Source: Bacteroidota bacterium (GTDB taxonomy: Bacteria > Bacteroidota > Ignavibacteria > Kapaibacteriales > HRBIN21). From it: DNA of 64,000 nucleotides. The position numbers and the translations under genes were made by a program. Each line of letters opens with the position of its first letter. Positions within the stretch are counted from its first letter, which is position 1. Under the pieces are notes generated by a model. That model searched no databases, was not told where the DNA came from, and saw only the letters and a program-made list of their open reading frames with translations. Shown here piece after piece: positions 1 through 7,385 of the stretch. The stretch is taken from NCBI GenBank assembly GCA_030550395.1, contig JAUQPL010000007.1, positions 36,092 through 100,091 on the forward strand, given 5' to 3'.

Positions 1-137
1 TCAATGAGGACATCTTCCGACCGGAGTCGGAAGACGTTATAGCGAGCTTGGCGGAGTAGGCGTTCGCGCTCGGGGCGTGTGGTCCTGTGGATGGGTTCTA
101 CGACCTTGATGCGGAAGGGCTCAATCACTGCTCGCAT
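1..137 (-). CDS. tnaA: Tryptophanase (beta-eliminating lyase), N-terminal fragment
   Basis: Only the first 45 codons lie in the window; the gene continues past position 1. The visible protein reads EPFRIKVVEPIHRTT near residues 6-20 and SEDVLI near residues 40-45. Both match the conserved N-terminus of tryptophanase and tyrosine phenol-lyase, PLP enzymes that split tryptophan (to indole, pyruvate and ammonia) or tyrosine. The ATG at 137 is chosen because the conserved block starts six residues later and a TAnnTTTG promoter element lies 29 bases upstream. There is no clear Shine-Dalgarno sequence. The gene appears to be transcribed on its own, after dprA. Tryptophanase and tyrosine phenol-lyase cannot be told apart from this fragment. 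Confidence 0.8.
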   Translation of the reverse strand, partial: MRAVIEPFRIKVVEPIHRTTRPERERLLRQARYNVFRLRSEDVLI

Positions 138-166
138 GGGCTGTAGGAAGATGTGGGACGTGCGTG

Positions 167-174
167 CAAAAATA
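167..174 (-). promoter_or_regulatory. TATTTTTG promoter (-7) element of the tryptophanase gene
   Basis: On the minus strand the octamer TATTTTTG fits the Bacteroidetes -7 consensus TAnnTTTG. It lies in the gap between the dprA stop and the tryptophanase start, 29 bases before the ATG. No TTG box is seen 17-23 bases upstream. The call rests on the recurrence of the motif before other genes in the window. Confidence 0.55.
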
Positions 175-216
175 GCCGGCTTCCAAGGGGCGGGCACTGA
201 TAGAGAGCACGCTGCT

Positions 217-1293
217 TTATGAGGCGCGAATGAAATATTTGCCTGGCAGTTGCCGGACCAGTCCGCGGAATTCCAACTCCAGCAAATGTGCCAATGCTTC
301 CTGGACCGGTATTTGGGCGCGTTCGGCCAAAAGGTCCACATGCAGTGGCTCATTGCTCAGGGATTGGTAGAGGCGTTCTTCTACAGGAGAGGAGAACGTC
401 GGGGCGGTTGGAGAGGGAGCAAGGCTGAGCAGGCCTAGGTCAGCCAGGAACTGTTCTGGGGAGAGGGCGGGGGTTGCAATCTGGCGATGGATCAGCAGGT
501 TTGTGCCTGCACTCTTTTCCGAGGTAATATTGCCGGGAATAGCGTAGACATCGCGCCCTTGATCAAAGGCAAACTGTGCAGTGATGAGGGCTCCGCCGGG
601 GATGCCGCTTTCTACAACGAGCACGGCACGAGCCAGTCCGCTGATGATGCGGTTCCGTTGGGGGAAATATGCGGGCAAGGCACGTCTGCCAGGTTCGTAC
701 TCGCTGAGCACGGCACCGCCCTGTGCTACGATTTGCTCGGCAAGTCGGGCCGCAGATGAAGGTTGGATGCGGTCCAGACCAGAGGCAACAACAGCGTATG
801 TTAGTCCACCGGCTTGCAGTGCCCTCTGGTGGGCGATGGTATCAATTCCTTGGGCTAAGCCGCTGCAGACAACGGCTCCTGCGCGAACGCAGGCTTCGCT
901 GAAGCGTTCAGCACAGAGTTTGCCGTAGAGGGTACAGCGCCGTGTCCCGACAATGCTGATCACGGGGACAGTCTCCGCCTGAAGGCGTCCCCACACGTAG
1001 AGGATGAGTGGTGGATATGAGATGTGCCGCAGAAGGGGTGGATACTCCGGATCTGGAAGGGCAAGGGGACGAATACCCAGTTGTTCACATCGGCGGAGGA
1101 TCTGTTCGGCGCGACGCTCTGCTTCGGCAAGGGCAGAGCCACTGAAGAGGTGAAGTTGTCGGAGAGCCCCGCCGTGGAAGGCTTGTTGGAGATGGGACAG
1201 GTCGGAGTAGGTCTGTAGCAACTGTTGGATTGTTTTGGGGGAAAGTCCATCAACGCAGCAGAGGGTGAGGACTTCGGTCGTGCGCCAGCTCAT
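217..1293 (-). CDS. dprA: DNA-processing protein DprA
   Basis: This 358-aa protein belongs to the DprA/Smf family, which loads RecA on incoming single-stranded DNA in natural transformation. The Rossmann-like core carries the family signatures VGTRR, CSGLAQGIDTIAH, SEYEPG, FPQRNRIISGLA, ESGIPGGALITAQFA and DVYAIPGN. A short helical N-terminal region precedes it, and a winged-helix-like C-terminus of about 60 residues follows. The start ATG at 1293 lies 4 bases after the era stop and gives the expected N-terminus (MSWRTTEVLTL); a longer reading frame upstream runs into era and is discarded. It is the last gene of the deoC-pst-phoU-era unit. Natural competence is possible but not shown by this gene alone. 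Confidence 0.93.
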   Translation of the reverse strand: MSWRTTEVLTLCCVDGLSPKTIQQLLQTYSDLSHLQQAFHGGALRQLHLFSGSALAEAERRAEQILRRCEQLGIRPLALPDPEYPPLLRHISYPPLILYVWGRLQAETVPVISIVGTRRCTLYGKLCAERFSEACVRAGAVVCSGLAQGIDTIAHQRALQAGGLTYAVVASGLDRIQPSSAARLAEQIVAQGGAVLSEYEPGRRALPAYFPQRNRIISGLARAVLVVESGIPGGALITAQFAFDQGRDVYAIPGNITSEKSAGTNLLIHRQIATPALSPEQFLADLGLLSLAPSPTAPTFSSPVEERLYQSLSNEPLHVDLLAERAQIPVQEALAHLLELEFRGLVRQLPGKYFIRAS

Positions 1294-1297
1294 CGGC

Positions 1298-2221
1298 TCA
1301 ATAGCCCAGGAAGTGGAGCATGGTCTTGTTATTGCGCCAGCGTCCACGTACCTTGACGAAGAGTTCCAGATAAATGGGCACTCCCAGGTATGCCTCAATA
1401 GCCTGGCGAGCGCGCTGCCCCAAGAGCTTGAGGCGTTTGCCTCCAGAACCAATGAGGATGATTTTCTGCGATTCTCGCTCCACGATGATATCGGCAGCGA
1501 TGTACCATTTGCCGTGCTGGCGCTCTTTGAACTCCACGATGGATACTTCCGTTGAGTATGGGACTTCGTGCCGGTACAGCAGGAAGATTTGTTCCCGGAT
1601 CAGTTCGGCCACGAAAAAGCGCTCTGGCTGTGTGCTCAGGAGTTCAGGGTCGTAGAGAAAGGGGGATTCAGGGAGGTAGCGTTCGAGGGTGGAGAGCAGT
1701 TCATCAACGTTTGCGTTTTTGAGGGCGGAGATGGGCACGAATTCTTGGAACAGCTTTGTTTCGGCATAGCGTTCGATGATAGGCAGTACTTCCGCCGTGG
1801 TATGGAGCAAATCAATCTTGTTCAGGGCAACAATGACGGGTTTGCGTAGCCGTTGGAGGGCTTCGCTGACATCGGGGGTCAGAACAGCATCGGGGGTTGG
1901 CTGTTGCGTGACATCGACGACCAATACAACGACGTCAGCGTCTTTGAGGGAGTCATGGACGTATCCCATCATGGCGCGGTGGAGTTCGTAGCGTGGCTCT
2001 AGGACACCGGGGGTGTCTAAGAAGAGGATCTGCTTCCGCTCATCCGTGTAGATGCCGATGACTTGCTTCCGGGTAGTCTGGGGTTTGGGGGTAACGATGG
2101 AGAGTTTCGTCCTCAGTATCGTGTTCAGTAGGGTGGACTTCCCTACGTTGGGTTTACCGATGATTGCGGCAGAGCCTGCGCGGGTAACCACCGAGGCAGT
2201 AGCTATCCGAGGTTCAGTCAT
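1298..2221 (-). CDS. era: GTPase Era, ribosome small-subunit biogenesis
   Basis: Era binds the 3' end of 16S rRNA and helps to mature the 30S subunit. This 307-aa protein has the G1 loop GKPNVGKS (residues 22-29), a G2 threonine pair in PQTTR (47-51), G3 DTPG (69-72) and G4 NKID near residue 135. The C-terminal KH domain contains GSGGKRLKLLGQRARQAIE and ends in the usual basic stretch. Its ATG overlaps the phoU stop (ATGA), so the two genes are translationally coupled. Length and domain order are normal for the family. The pairing of phoU with era is a local gene order with no known functional link. Confidence 0.97.
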   Translation of the reverse strand: MTEPRIATASVVTRAGSAAIIGKPNVGKSTLLNTILRTKLSIVTPKPQTTRKQVIGIYTDERKQILFLDTPGVLEPRYELHRAMMGYVHDSLKDADVVVLVVDVTQQPTPDAVLTPDVSEALQRLRKPVIVALNKIDLLHTTAEVLPIIERYAETKLFQEFVPISALKNANVDELLSTLERYLPESPFLYDPELLSTQPERFFVAELIREQIFLLYRHEVPYSTEVSIVEFKERQHGKWYIAADIIVERESQKIILIGSGGKRLKLLGQRARQAIEAYLGVPIYLELFVKVRGRWRNNKTMLHFLGY

Positions 2222-2913
2222 GGCTGCGGTGGAGAGGGTGGATGTGATTGCGATTCTTCCAGTTGTCGGTGGCGTACCAGACGAGCTTCGGTGAGGAAGA
2301 TAACGTTTTCGGCGATATTCGTTGCGTGGTCTGCCATCCGCTCCAGGGCGCGCAACACAATGATGAGCTTGACTCCTGGGCGGATCGACTGGCTGTCGTG
2401 CTCCATTAGCTCAATGAGTTGGGTGGTGATTTCGCGCTCTAACTCATCAACGGTGGCGTCCAGTGGGAGCAGGTGCTTTGCCAATTCCGCATCGGCATTG
2501 ACGAAGGCATCCAAACTGGTTTTTACCATCGTAAAGGTTGCCCTGGTCATCCGCTCCAGGCCGACGTGCTGGGCTAAGGCCTGGATTTGTGGGATATCCA
2601 AGGCAATTCGGGCAATGTCTATGGCTATATCGCCAATGCGCTCCAGCTCATTGTTGATTTTGAGAGCTGCCAGCAGGAGTCGTAAATCGCTGGCGACAGG
2701 CTGGTGAAGGGCGAAGATACGTTGGCACTGGCTGTCAATTTTGATGTCCAGTGCATCCACTTTCTCGTCGCGCTCAATGACCAGTTGTCCCAGGACTGTG
2801 TTCCCCTCCAGGAGGGCACGGAAGGCGAATTCTACTTGCTCTTCCACAATGCTGCCCATGCGAATGAGACGGGTCCGGAGCTTGTCCAGATCTTCTTCAA
2901 AACTGCGGTGCAT
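2218..2913 (-). CDS. phoU: Phosphate transport system regulator PhoU
   Basis: PhoU is a peripheral protein that connects the Pst transporter with the phosphate-sensing kinase and restrains phosphate uptake. The 231-aa protein is all-helical and shows the two PhoU half-repeats: an N-terminal one starting MHRSFEEDLDKLRTRLIRMG, and a C-terminal one ending in RALERMADHATNIAENVIFLT. The metal-binding E/D patterns RIGDIAIDIA and RMADHATNIAE are present. It lies 27 bases downstream of pstB, as is usual. No phoR/phoB pair is present in the window. Confidence 0.95.
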   Translation of the reverse strand: MHRSFEEDLDKLRTRLIRMGSIVEEQVEFAFRALLEGNTVLGQLVIERDEKVDALDIKIDSQCQRIFALHQPVASDLRLLLAALKINNELERIGDIAIDIARIALDIPQIQALAQHVGLERMTRATFTMVKTSLDAFVNADAELAKHLLPLDATVDELEREITTQLIELMEHDSQSIRPGVKLIIVLRALERMADHATNIAENVIFLTEARLVRHRQLEESQSHPPSPPQP

Positions 2914-2940
2914 GAGGTTCCTCTCGTTGTCGGTAGAACT

Positions 2941-3714
2941 TTAGCCGAAGCGTCCTGTGATGTAGTCTTCGGTTTCTTTCCTCTGGGGGTTCGTGAAGAG
3001 CTCTCGGGTACGGTTGTATTCGACGAGACGTCCTAAGTAGAAGAAGCCAGTATAATCACTGATGCGGGCCGCCTGTTGGATGTTGTGGGTTACCAAGACG
3101 ATGGTATAGTCGCGCTTGAGCTCTTCGATGAGCTCTTCAATTTTGGCGGTGCTGATAGGATCTAAGGCAGAGCAGGGTTCGTCCATGAGAAGGACTTCGG
3201 GGTTGACGGCGATTGCCCGGGCAATGCAGAGCCGCTGTTGCTGTCCGCCGGAGAGCTCTAAGGCAGAGTGGTGCAGACGGTCTTTGACTTCGTCCCAAAG
3301 GGCGGCTCGGCGGAGGCTTTGCTCAACGATTTCGTCAAGTTCAGCTTTAGAAGGTCTGCCATTGAGGCGGAGTCCAAAGGCCACATTATCGTAGATGGAC
3401 TTTGGGAAGGGGACCGACTGCTGGAAGACCATGCCAACGCGACGGCGCACTTGTACTACGTCCACGTTGGGGTCATAGATGTTAATGCCGTCAATCTCTA
3501 CCCGTCCAGTTGTGCGAGCATTGGGAATCAGCTCGTTCATACGGTTGAGGGCACGCAGAAAGGTGGATTTCCCGCATCCCGAAGGTCCGATGAACGCGGT
3601 GACGCGATTGGCATAAATCTCCAGCGTCACGTCCTGCAGAGCGTGTTTGTGTCCGTAGTAGACGTTGAGCTCAAATGTGCGAATCTTAGGCTGTAACGGG
3701 ATGGGCGCTGCCAT
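2941..3714 (-). CDS. pstB: Phosphate ABC transporter ATP-binding protein PstB
   Basis: PstB is the ATPase of the high-affinity phosphate importer PstSCAB at the inner face of the cytoplasmic membrane. Visible motifs are Walker [10 protein letters not shown] (43-51), a Q-loop VGMVFQQ, the signature LSGGQQQR, Walker [14 protein letters not shown] and the switch histidine in [10 protein letters not shown]. The length of 257 aa is typical for PstB. Only 3 bases separate it from the end of pstA, so it belongs to the same transcript. Confidence 0.97.
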   Translation of the reverse strand: MAAPIPLQPKIRTFELNVYYGHKHALQDVTLEIYANRVTAFIGPSGCGKSTFLRALNRMNELIPNARTTGRVEIDGINIYDPNVDVVQVRRRVGMVFQQSVPFPKSIYDNVAFGLRLNGRPSKAELDEIVEQSLRRAALWDEVKDRLHHSALELSGGQQQRLCIARAIAVNPEVLLMDEPCSALDPISTAKIEELIEELKRDYTIVLVTHNIQQAARISDYTGFFYLGRLVEYNRTRELFTNPQRKETEDYITGRFG

Positions 3715-3717
3715 ACC

Positions 3718-4650
3718 TTACCGGTTCATAAGCTGCCGTCGGCGCATGTTCAGACGTAGAAGGATAGCGGTTAAGTTCAGCGCAAAGGTTGTCAATAGAA
3801 GCACAACCGTTGTTGCATACTGGAGCGGGCGGGTTGCCTCCACGTCAGGGGATTGGGTAGAGAGAACGAACAAGTGGTACCCCAGCTCCATGAACTGGCT
3901 TGTCAGCCCCTTGGGGAGCTCCGGGAGTGAATATGCGGCACCCACAAACATGATGGGAGCGACTTCACCAGCACCGCGGCTGACGGCTAAGATGGAACCG
4001 GTCAGGACGCCAGTGAAAGCGTGGGGGAGCACGACACGGCGAATCATTTGCCAGCGAGTTGCCCCCAGTGCGAGCGCTGCCTCGCGGAGTTGACGGGGGA
4101 CACTCCGGAGCGCTTCTTCAACGGAGACAATAACCACTGGCAATGTGAGGACGGCTAATGTTGCCGCAGCCCAAATGAGAGCAGGCTTCCCCCACATCAG
4201 CTCCAACCCTAAGAGGCGGTCAATTCCCTTGCCTACAAATTGGACGAAGAATCCCAGTCCGAATAGCCCGAAGACAATGGAGGGGACCCCTGCCAGTGTG
4301 TTCACGCCAAAACGTACCCATCGAGTAAAGGCAGCATCTTCGCGGGCGTATTCAACTAAGTAAATGGCCGTCACTGTTCCGACGGGCACCCCCAACAGAG
4401 TCATCAGAATGACCAGGAGTACGGTTCCATAGATTGCCGGGAAAATGCCCCCTTCGGTGTTGTTGTTCCGTGGTGCTTCTGTGAGGAACTCCCATGTCAC
4501 ATGCGGTAGACCGCCAATGGAGAAGTGACCCAGGAGCGAGATGCTGAGGCCTAGCAGGCAACAGGCAGCCAGAGCTGTCGTTGCCACAAATGCTACTCCT
4601 ACAAGTGTTTGCCAGCTCCATTCTCTCTGGAAGCCGTATCGTTGGGTCAT
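3718..4650 (-). CDS. pstA: Phosphate ABC transporter permease PstA
   Basis: PstA is one of the two membrane permeases of the phosphate importer. The 310-aa protein has about six hydrophobic helices. It carries the EAA loop in REAALALGATRWQMIRRVVLP, which docks on PstB, and the PstA-typical RGAGEVAPIMFVGAA. I chose the ATG at 4650 (MTQRYGF), which follows a good ribosome-binding site (GAGAGGG) and overlaps nothing essential. An in-frame ATG at 4677 would overlap pstC by 17 bases and is possible. The gene overlaps or abuts pstC. Confidence 0.93.
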   Translation of the reverse strand: MTQRYGFQREWSWQTLVGVAFVATTALAACCLLGLSISLLGHFSIGGLPHVTWEFLTEAPRNNNTEGGIFPAIYGTVLLVILMTLLGVPVGTVTAIYLVEYAREDAAFTRWVRFGVNTLAGVPSIVFGLFGLGFFVQFVGKGIDRLLGLELMWGKPALIWAAATLAVLTLPVVIVSVEEALRSVPRQLREAALALGATRWQMIRRVVLPHAFTGVLTGSILAVSRGAGEVAPIMFVGAAYSLPELPKGLTSQFMELGYHLFVLSTQSPDVEATRPLQYATTVVLLLTTFALNLTAILLRLNMRRRQLMNR

Positions 4651-4660
4651 GGTGCCCTCT

Positions 4661-5848
4661 CTACGTCGTAAGCCCACGGAAGCGCTTCAGAAGACGCTGC
4701 CGAACCCACAGTTCGGCGATGGAATTGAGTGTGAAAGTGACGGCAAAAAGCAGCAAGCCGATAAGGAACAAGATGCTGTAATGCAATGAGCCCCAGACGA
4801 CTTCACCCATTTCCGCCCCGATCGTTGCAGCCATCGTGCGCACTGGCTCCACAGGGCTCCAGGACAGGAGTGGAGCGTTCCCACTAGCCATAAGCACGAT
4901 CATCGTTTCACCGAAGGAACGTCCGAATCCCAAGAGCACGGCGGCGAACAGAGCCGGTGTTGCCGCGGGCACTAGGATGCGGGCTACTACCTGCCATGGT
5001 CTTGCTCCCAACGCCAGACCTGCCTCCCAGAGCTGACGTGGAAGATTGGCGAGCCCATCTTCGGCAATTGTGAAGATCACCGGTACGATGGCAATGGCCA
5101 GCCCAATTCCGGCAACAAAAGCGTTGAGCCGATACGTCGTGCCTAGAGTTTCCTGGACAAAACTGCCAACAACCATGAGACAGAAAAAGCCGATGACAAC
5201 GGATGGAAAACCTGCCAGCAGCTCTACAATCGGTTTGATTGCCTCCCGAAGCCATAGGGGGGCAAAGAAGGCTACAAAGATGGCTGCCAGGACCCCAATC
5301 GGTGTGGCAAGGAGCAGTGCTATCACTGTCACCTTCAGGCTCCCTGTAATCAGCGGTAGCAGGCCGTACTTAGGTTGGGCAGAGACCGGTTGCCATGTTG
5401 TGCTGAGCAGGTTCTGTAGGAGCGGTAAAGGCTGTTGGGACGGGGTGTTCCCTGCCGCAGGGGAGGACAAACGTTCTGTGGTCGGCTGTGCAGGCTCTGC
5501 TTCTGGGTTATATACCTCCGGAGAAGCAGCCTCAGGCGGTTCAGCCCCATAAACTTCAGGGGTAGCTTGGGAAGGGGGAGACGGATATGTGTCATGGGCT
5601 GAGAAGACCCCTATTGCTTCCCGAGCAATAAAAAGGAAGATAAGCCCGATGACAGCGATAGTACTAAAGGCAATCAGACGGGTTAGCTGTTCTGCTATCC
5701 ATTCTCCCCAACGAAAGAAGCGCCTCTGGGTGAAACTGTGGGATGTTCGGAGAGGGGATTCCGTCAGTGTGTCACGATCAACGTTTTGCGCCTTGAGGTC
5801 GGCGGATGGGGAAGTAGCCAACTTCGGAGACGACGCGCTGTCCGTCAT
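4661..5848 (-). CDS. pstC: Phosphate ABC transporter permease PstC with a proline-rich loop
   Basis: PstC is the second permease of the phosphate importer. At 395 aa it is longer than usual (about 300-330). Residues 1-50 form a polar cytoplasmic extension and residues 57-80 the first membrane helix. A Pro/Glu/Ala-rich stretch follows at about residues 85-145, on the predicted periplasmic side, with two copies of PEVY (97-100 and 110-113). Normal PstC sequence resumes at YGLLPLITGS, with the EAA loop LWEAGLALGARPWQ and the GFGRSFGETM motif. The ATG at 5848 overlaps the pstS end by 71 bases. The only other plausible start I see is TTG at 5821, which still overlaps by 44 bases. Confidence 0.92.
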   Translation of the reverse strand: MTDSASSPKLATSPSADLKAQNVDRDTLTESPLRTSHSFTQRRFFRWGEWIAEQLTRLIAFSTIAVIGLIFLFIAREAIGVFSAHDTYPSPPSQATPEVYGAEPPEAASPEVYNPEAEPAQPTTERLSSPAAGNTPSQQPLPLLQNLLSTTWQPVSAQPKYGLLPLITGSLKVTVIALLLATPIGVLAAIFVAFFAPLWLREAIKPIVELLAGFPSVVIGFFCLMVVGSFVQETLGTTYRLNAFVAGIGLAIAIVPVIFTIAEDGLANLPRQLWEAGLALGARPWQVVARILVPAATPALFAAVLLGFGRSFGETMIVLMASGNAPLLSWSPVEPVRTMAATIGAEMGEVVWGSLHYSILFLIGLLLFAVTFTLNSIAELWVRQRLLKRFRGLTT

Positions 5849-6689
5849 CGCTGAGTACCCAATCTATGAAGGCTTTCAACTCACCCGTGGGGCGCTCACG
5901 TAGGTAGAAGTAGAGGAAGCGGCTGATGGGGTACCGTCCGGAGACTACATTCTCAAAGGTAGGCAAGAGATAGGGTTTTCCAGGGGCTTCGGCAATGGCG
6001 ACTTCTTTAACATTTTTAGCATAGGCAGCCCCGCCGTACCCAATTCCCCAGCGGTCTTTGGCGATAGCGTTGACCAGAGCCGCTGTACCAGGCATGTGCT
6101 GCGCTGTGGGGGAAAAGTCTTGACCCTGCAATACGTGCTCTTTAAAAAACTCGTAGGTTCCCGAGTTGTTCTCACGGCTGTAGAGGATAATCCGGGCGTC
6201 CGGACCTCCAACCTGTTTCCAGTTTGTGATTTTGCCGGTGAAGATGTCTTGAACTTGCTGGATTGTGAGCTTACTTACGGGGTTTGCAGCGTTCACGTAA
6301 ACCGCCAACCCGTCTCGAGCAACACGGACTTCCACCCCACGGCTTCCGTACTTGCGCCGGAGTTGTTCAATTTCCGCCGGACGGAGCGGGCGGGAGGAGG
6401 CACAAATATCGGTTGTGCCGTTAAGCAAAGCAGCAACGCCTGTCCCCGAGCCACCACCTGTGACTTGGAAGCGGACTCTCTCTCTGTGCGGATAAAGCTC
6501 GGTCCAGCGCTGGCAGAGGATGACCATAGTATCGGAGCCTTTAATGGTGATGGTCGGTCGCTGAAGGGCGGCAACGGTAAGGAGAGCTCCAATGCCAAGT
6601 GCTGTAGCTACGGTTGTGCGGGGTCGCCACATTGTGGACAACCAACACCGTGGAACACGTGCGAACTTAGCTGTTGCTACCGGGGCCAT
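5778..6689 (-). CDS. pstS: Phosphate ABC transporter substrate-binding protein PstS
   Basis: PstS is the periplasmic phosphate receptor. After a hydrophobic signal segment (TALGIGALLTVAALQ) it shows GSDTM, the phosphate-loop region TGGGSGTGVAALLNGTTDIC, DIFTGKITNW and SRENNSGTYEFF, all typical of PstS family 1. Two starts are possible. ATG 6689 gives 303 aa with a long basic n-region; ATG 6632 (MWRPRTT) gives 284 aa with a more standard signal peptide. Neither has a Shine-Dalgarno sequence. The C-terminal coding region overlaps the start of pstC. No lipobox cysteine is seen, so it is probably soluble in the periplasm. Confidence 0.94.
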   Translation of the reverse strand: MAPVATAKFARVPRCWLSTMWRPRTTVATALGIGALLTVAALQRPTITIKGSDTMVILCQRWTELYPHRERVRFQVTGGGSGTGVAALLNGTTDICASSRPLRPAEIEQLRRKYGSRGVEVRVARDGLAVYVNAANPVSKLTIQQVQDIFTGKITNWKQVGGPDARIILYSRENNSGTYEFFKEHVLQGQDFSPTAQHMPGTAALVNAIAKDRWGIGYGGAAYAKNVKEVAIAEAPGKPYLLPTFENVVSGRYPISRFLYFYLRERPTGELKAFIDWVLSDDGQRVVSEVGYFPIRRPQGAKR

Positions 6690-6702
6690 TGGTGAATGGG
6701 AA

Positions 6703-6720
6703 TGTTACGTTTTGGTAACA
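6703..6720. promoter_or_regulatory. Palindrome TGTTAC-N6-GTAACA between deoC and pstS
   Basis: A perfect 6+6 dyad with a 6-base spacer (GTTTTG) covers the deoC stop codon and ends 13 bases before the longer pstS start. It has no T-run, so it is not a normal terminator. It could be an operator for the pst genes or a small RNA hairpin that separates deoC from pst expression. It is not a recognisable Pho box. Confidence 0.4.
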
Positions 6721-7385
6721 CGCCGTCGTGCCTCCTCCACAAGGGCAGCCGTGGCGCTTGTGCCTAATCGGGAGGCGCCGGCCTTGAGTAAGGCAATGGC
6801 TTGGTCGTATGTACGAATACCCCCGGAAGCTTTGATGCGAATCGAGTTGGGGAGGGTGGACCGGAGTCGGTGGACATCCTCTACGGTTGCCCCACGGGAG
6901 AGCACCCCGGTGGAAGTCTTGATAAAATCCGCTCCCGACTGAGCTGCCAGTTGAGCAGCATGGAGCTGCTGCTCAGGGCTGAGCAATCCGCATTCAATGA
7001 TGACCTTTAGGAGTCCGCCACGGCGGTGTACAATGGAGGCAGTGGCAGCGATTTCAGCTTCTACTTCCTTGTCTTCTCCATTGAGGAATGCAGCGAAGTT
7101 CAAGACCATGTCCAATTCACGGGCACCACTTGAGACGGCCTCCTCGGCTTCGGCGATCTTTGCCCGGCGGGATGTGACGCCGAGAGGGAATCCAACCACC
7201 GTGCAGACGACAACAGGGCTTGTGCGCAGAAGCCGATACGCCAGTGGCACATAGTAGGGTAGTACACAGACACTGGCACATCCCCACTGTAGTGCTTCAG
7301 CGCACAGTTGCTCTACGTCGGCTGTCGTTGCCGTAGGTTTCAGGAGCGTGTGGTCAATGACCGAGGCTAATTCTTCCGCCGTCAT
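6705..7385 (-). CDS. deoC: Deoxyribose-phosphate aldolase
   Basis: DeoC cleaves 2-deoxyribose-5-phosphate to glyceraldehyde-3-phosphate and acetaldehyde in deoxynucleoside breakdown. The 226-aa TIM-barrel protein shows the N-terminal IDHTLLKPTAT, the catalytic Asp in ELDMVLN (D92), the Schiff-base lysine in DFIKTSTG (K156) and the second lysine in IKASGGIR (K185). The usual KPAGG is KASGG here. Its start overlaps the end of the upstream permease gene by 4 bases. A purine nucleoside phosphorylase elsewhere in the window could feed the same pathway. Confidence 0.96.
   Translation of the reverse strand: MTAEELASVIDHTLLKPTATTADVEQLCAEALQWGCASVCVLPYYVPLAYRLLRTSPVVVCTVVGFPLGVTSRRAKIAEAEEAVSSGARELDMVLNFAAFLNGEDKEVEAEIAATASIVHRRGGLLKVIIECGLLSPEQQLHAAQLAAQSGADFIKTSTGVLSRGATVEDVHRLRSTLPNSIRIKASGGIRTYDQAIALLKAGASRLGTSATAALVEEARRRVTKT

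Noticed and set aside
6703..6720. Palindrome as Rho-independent terminator of deoC
   Set aside because: The stem is only 6 bp, overlaps the deoC stop codon and has no T-run on the transcribed strand.
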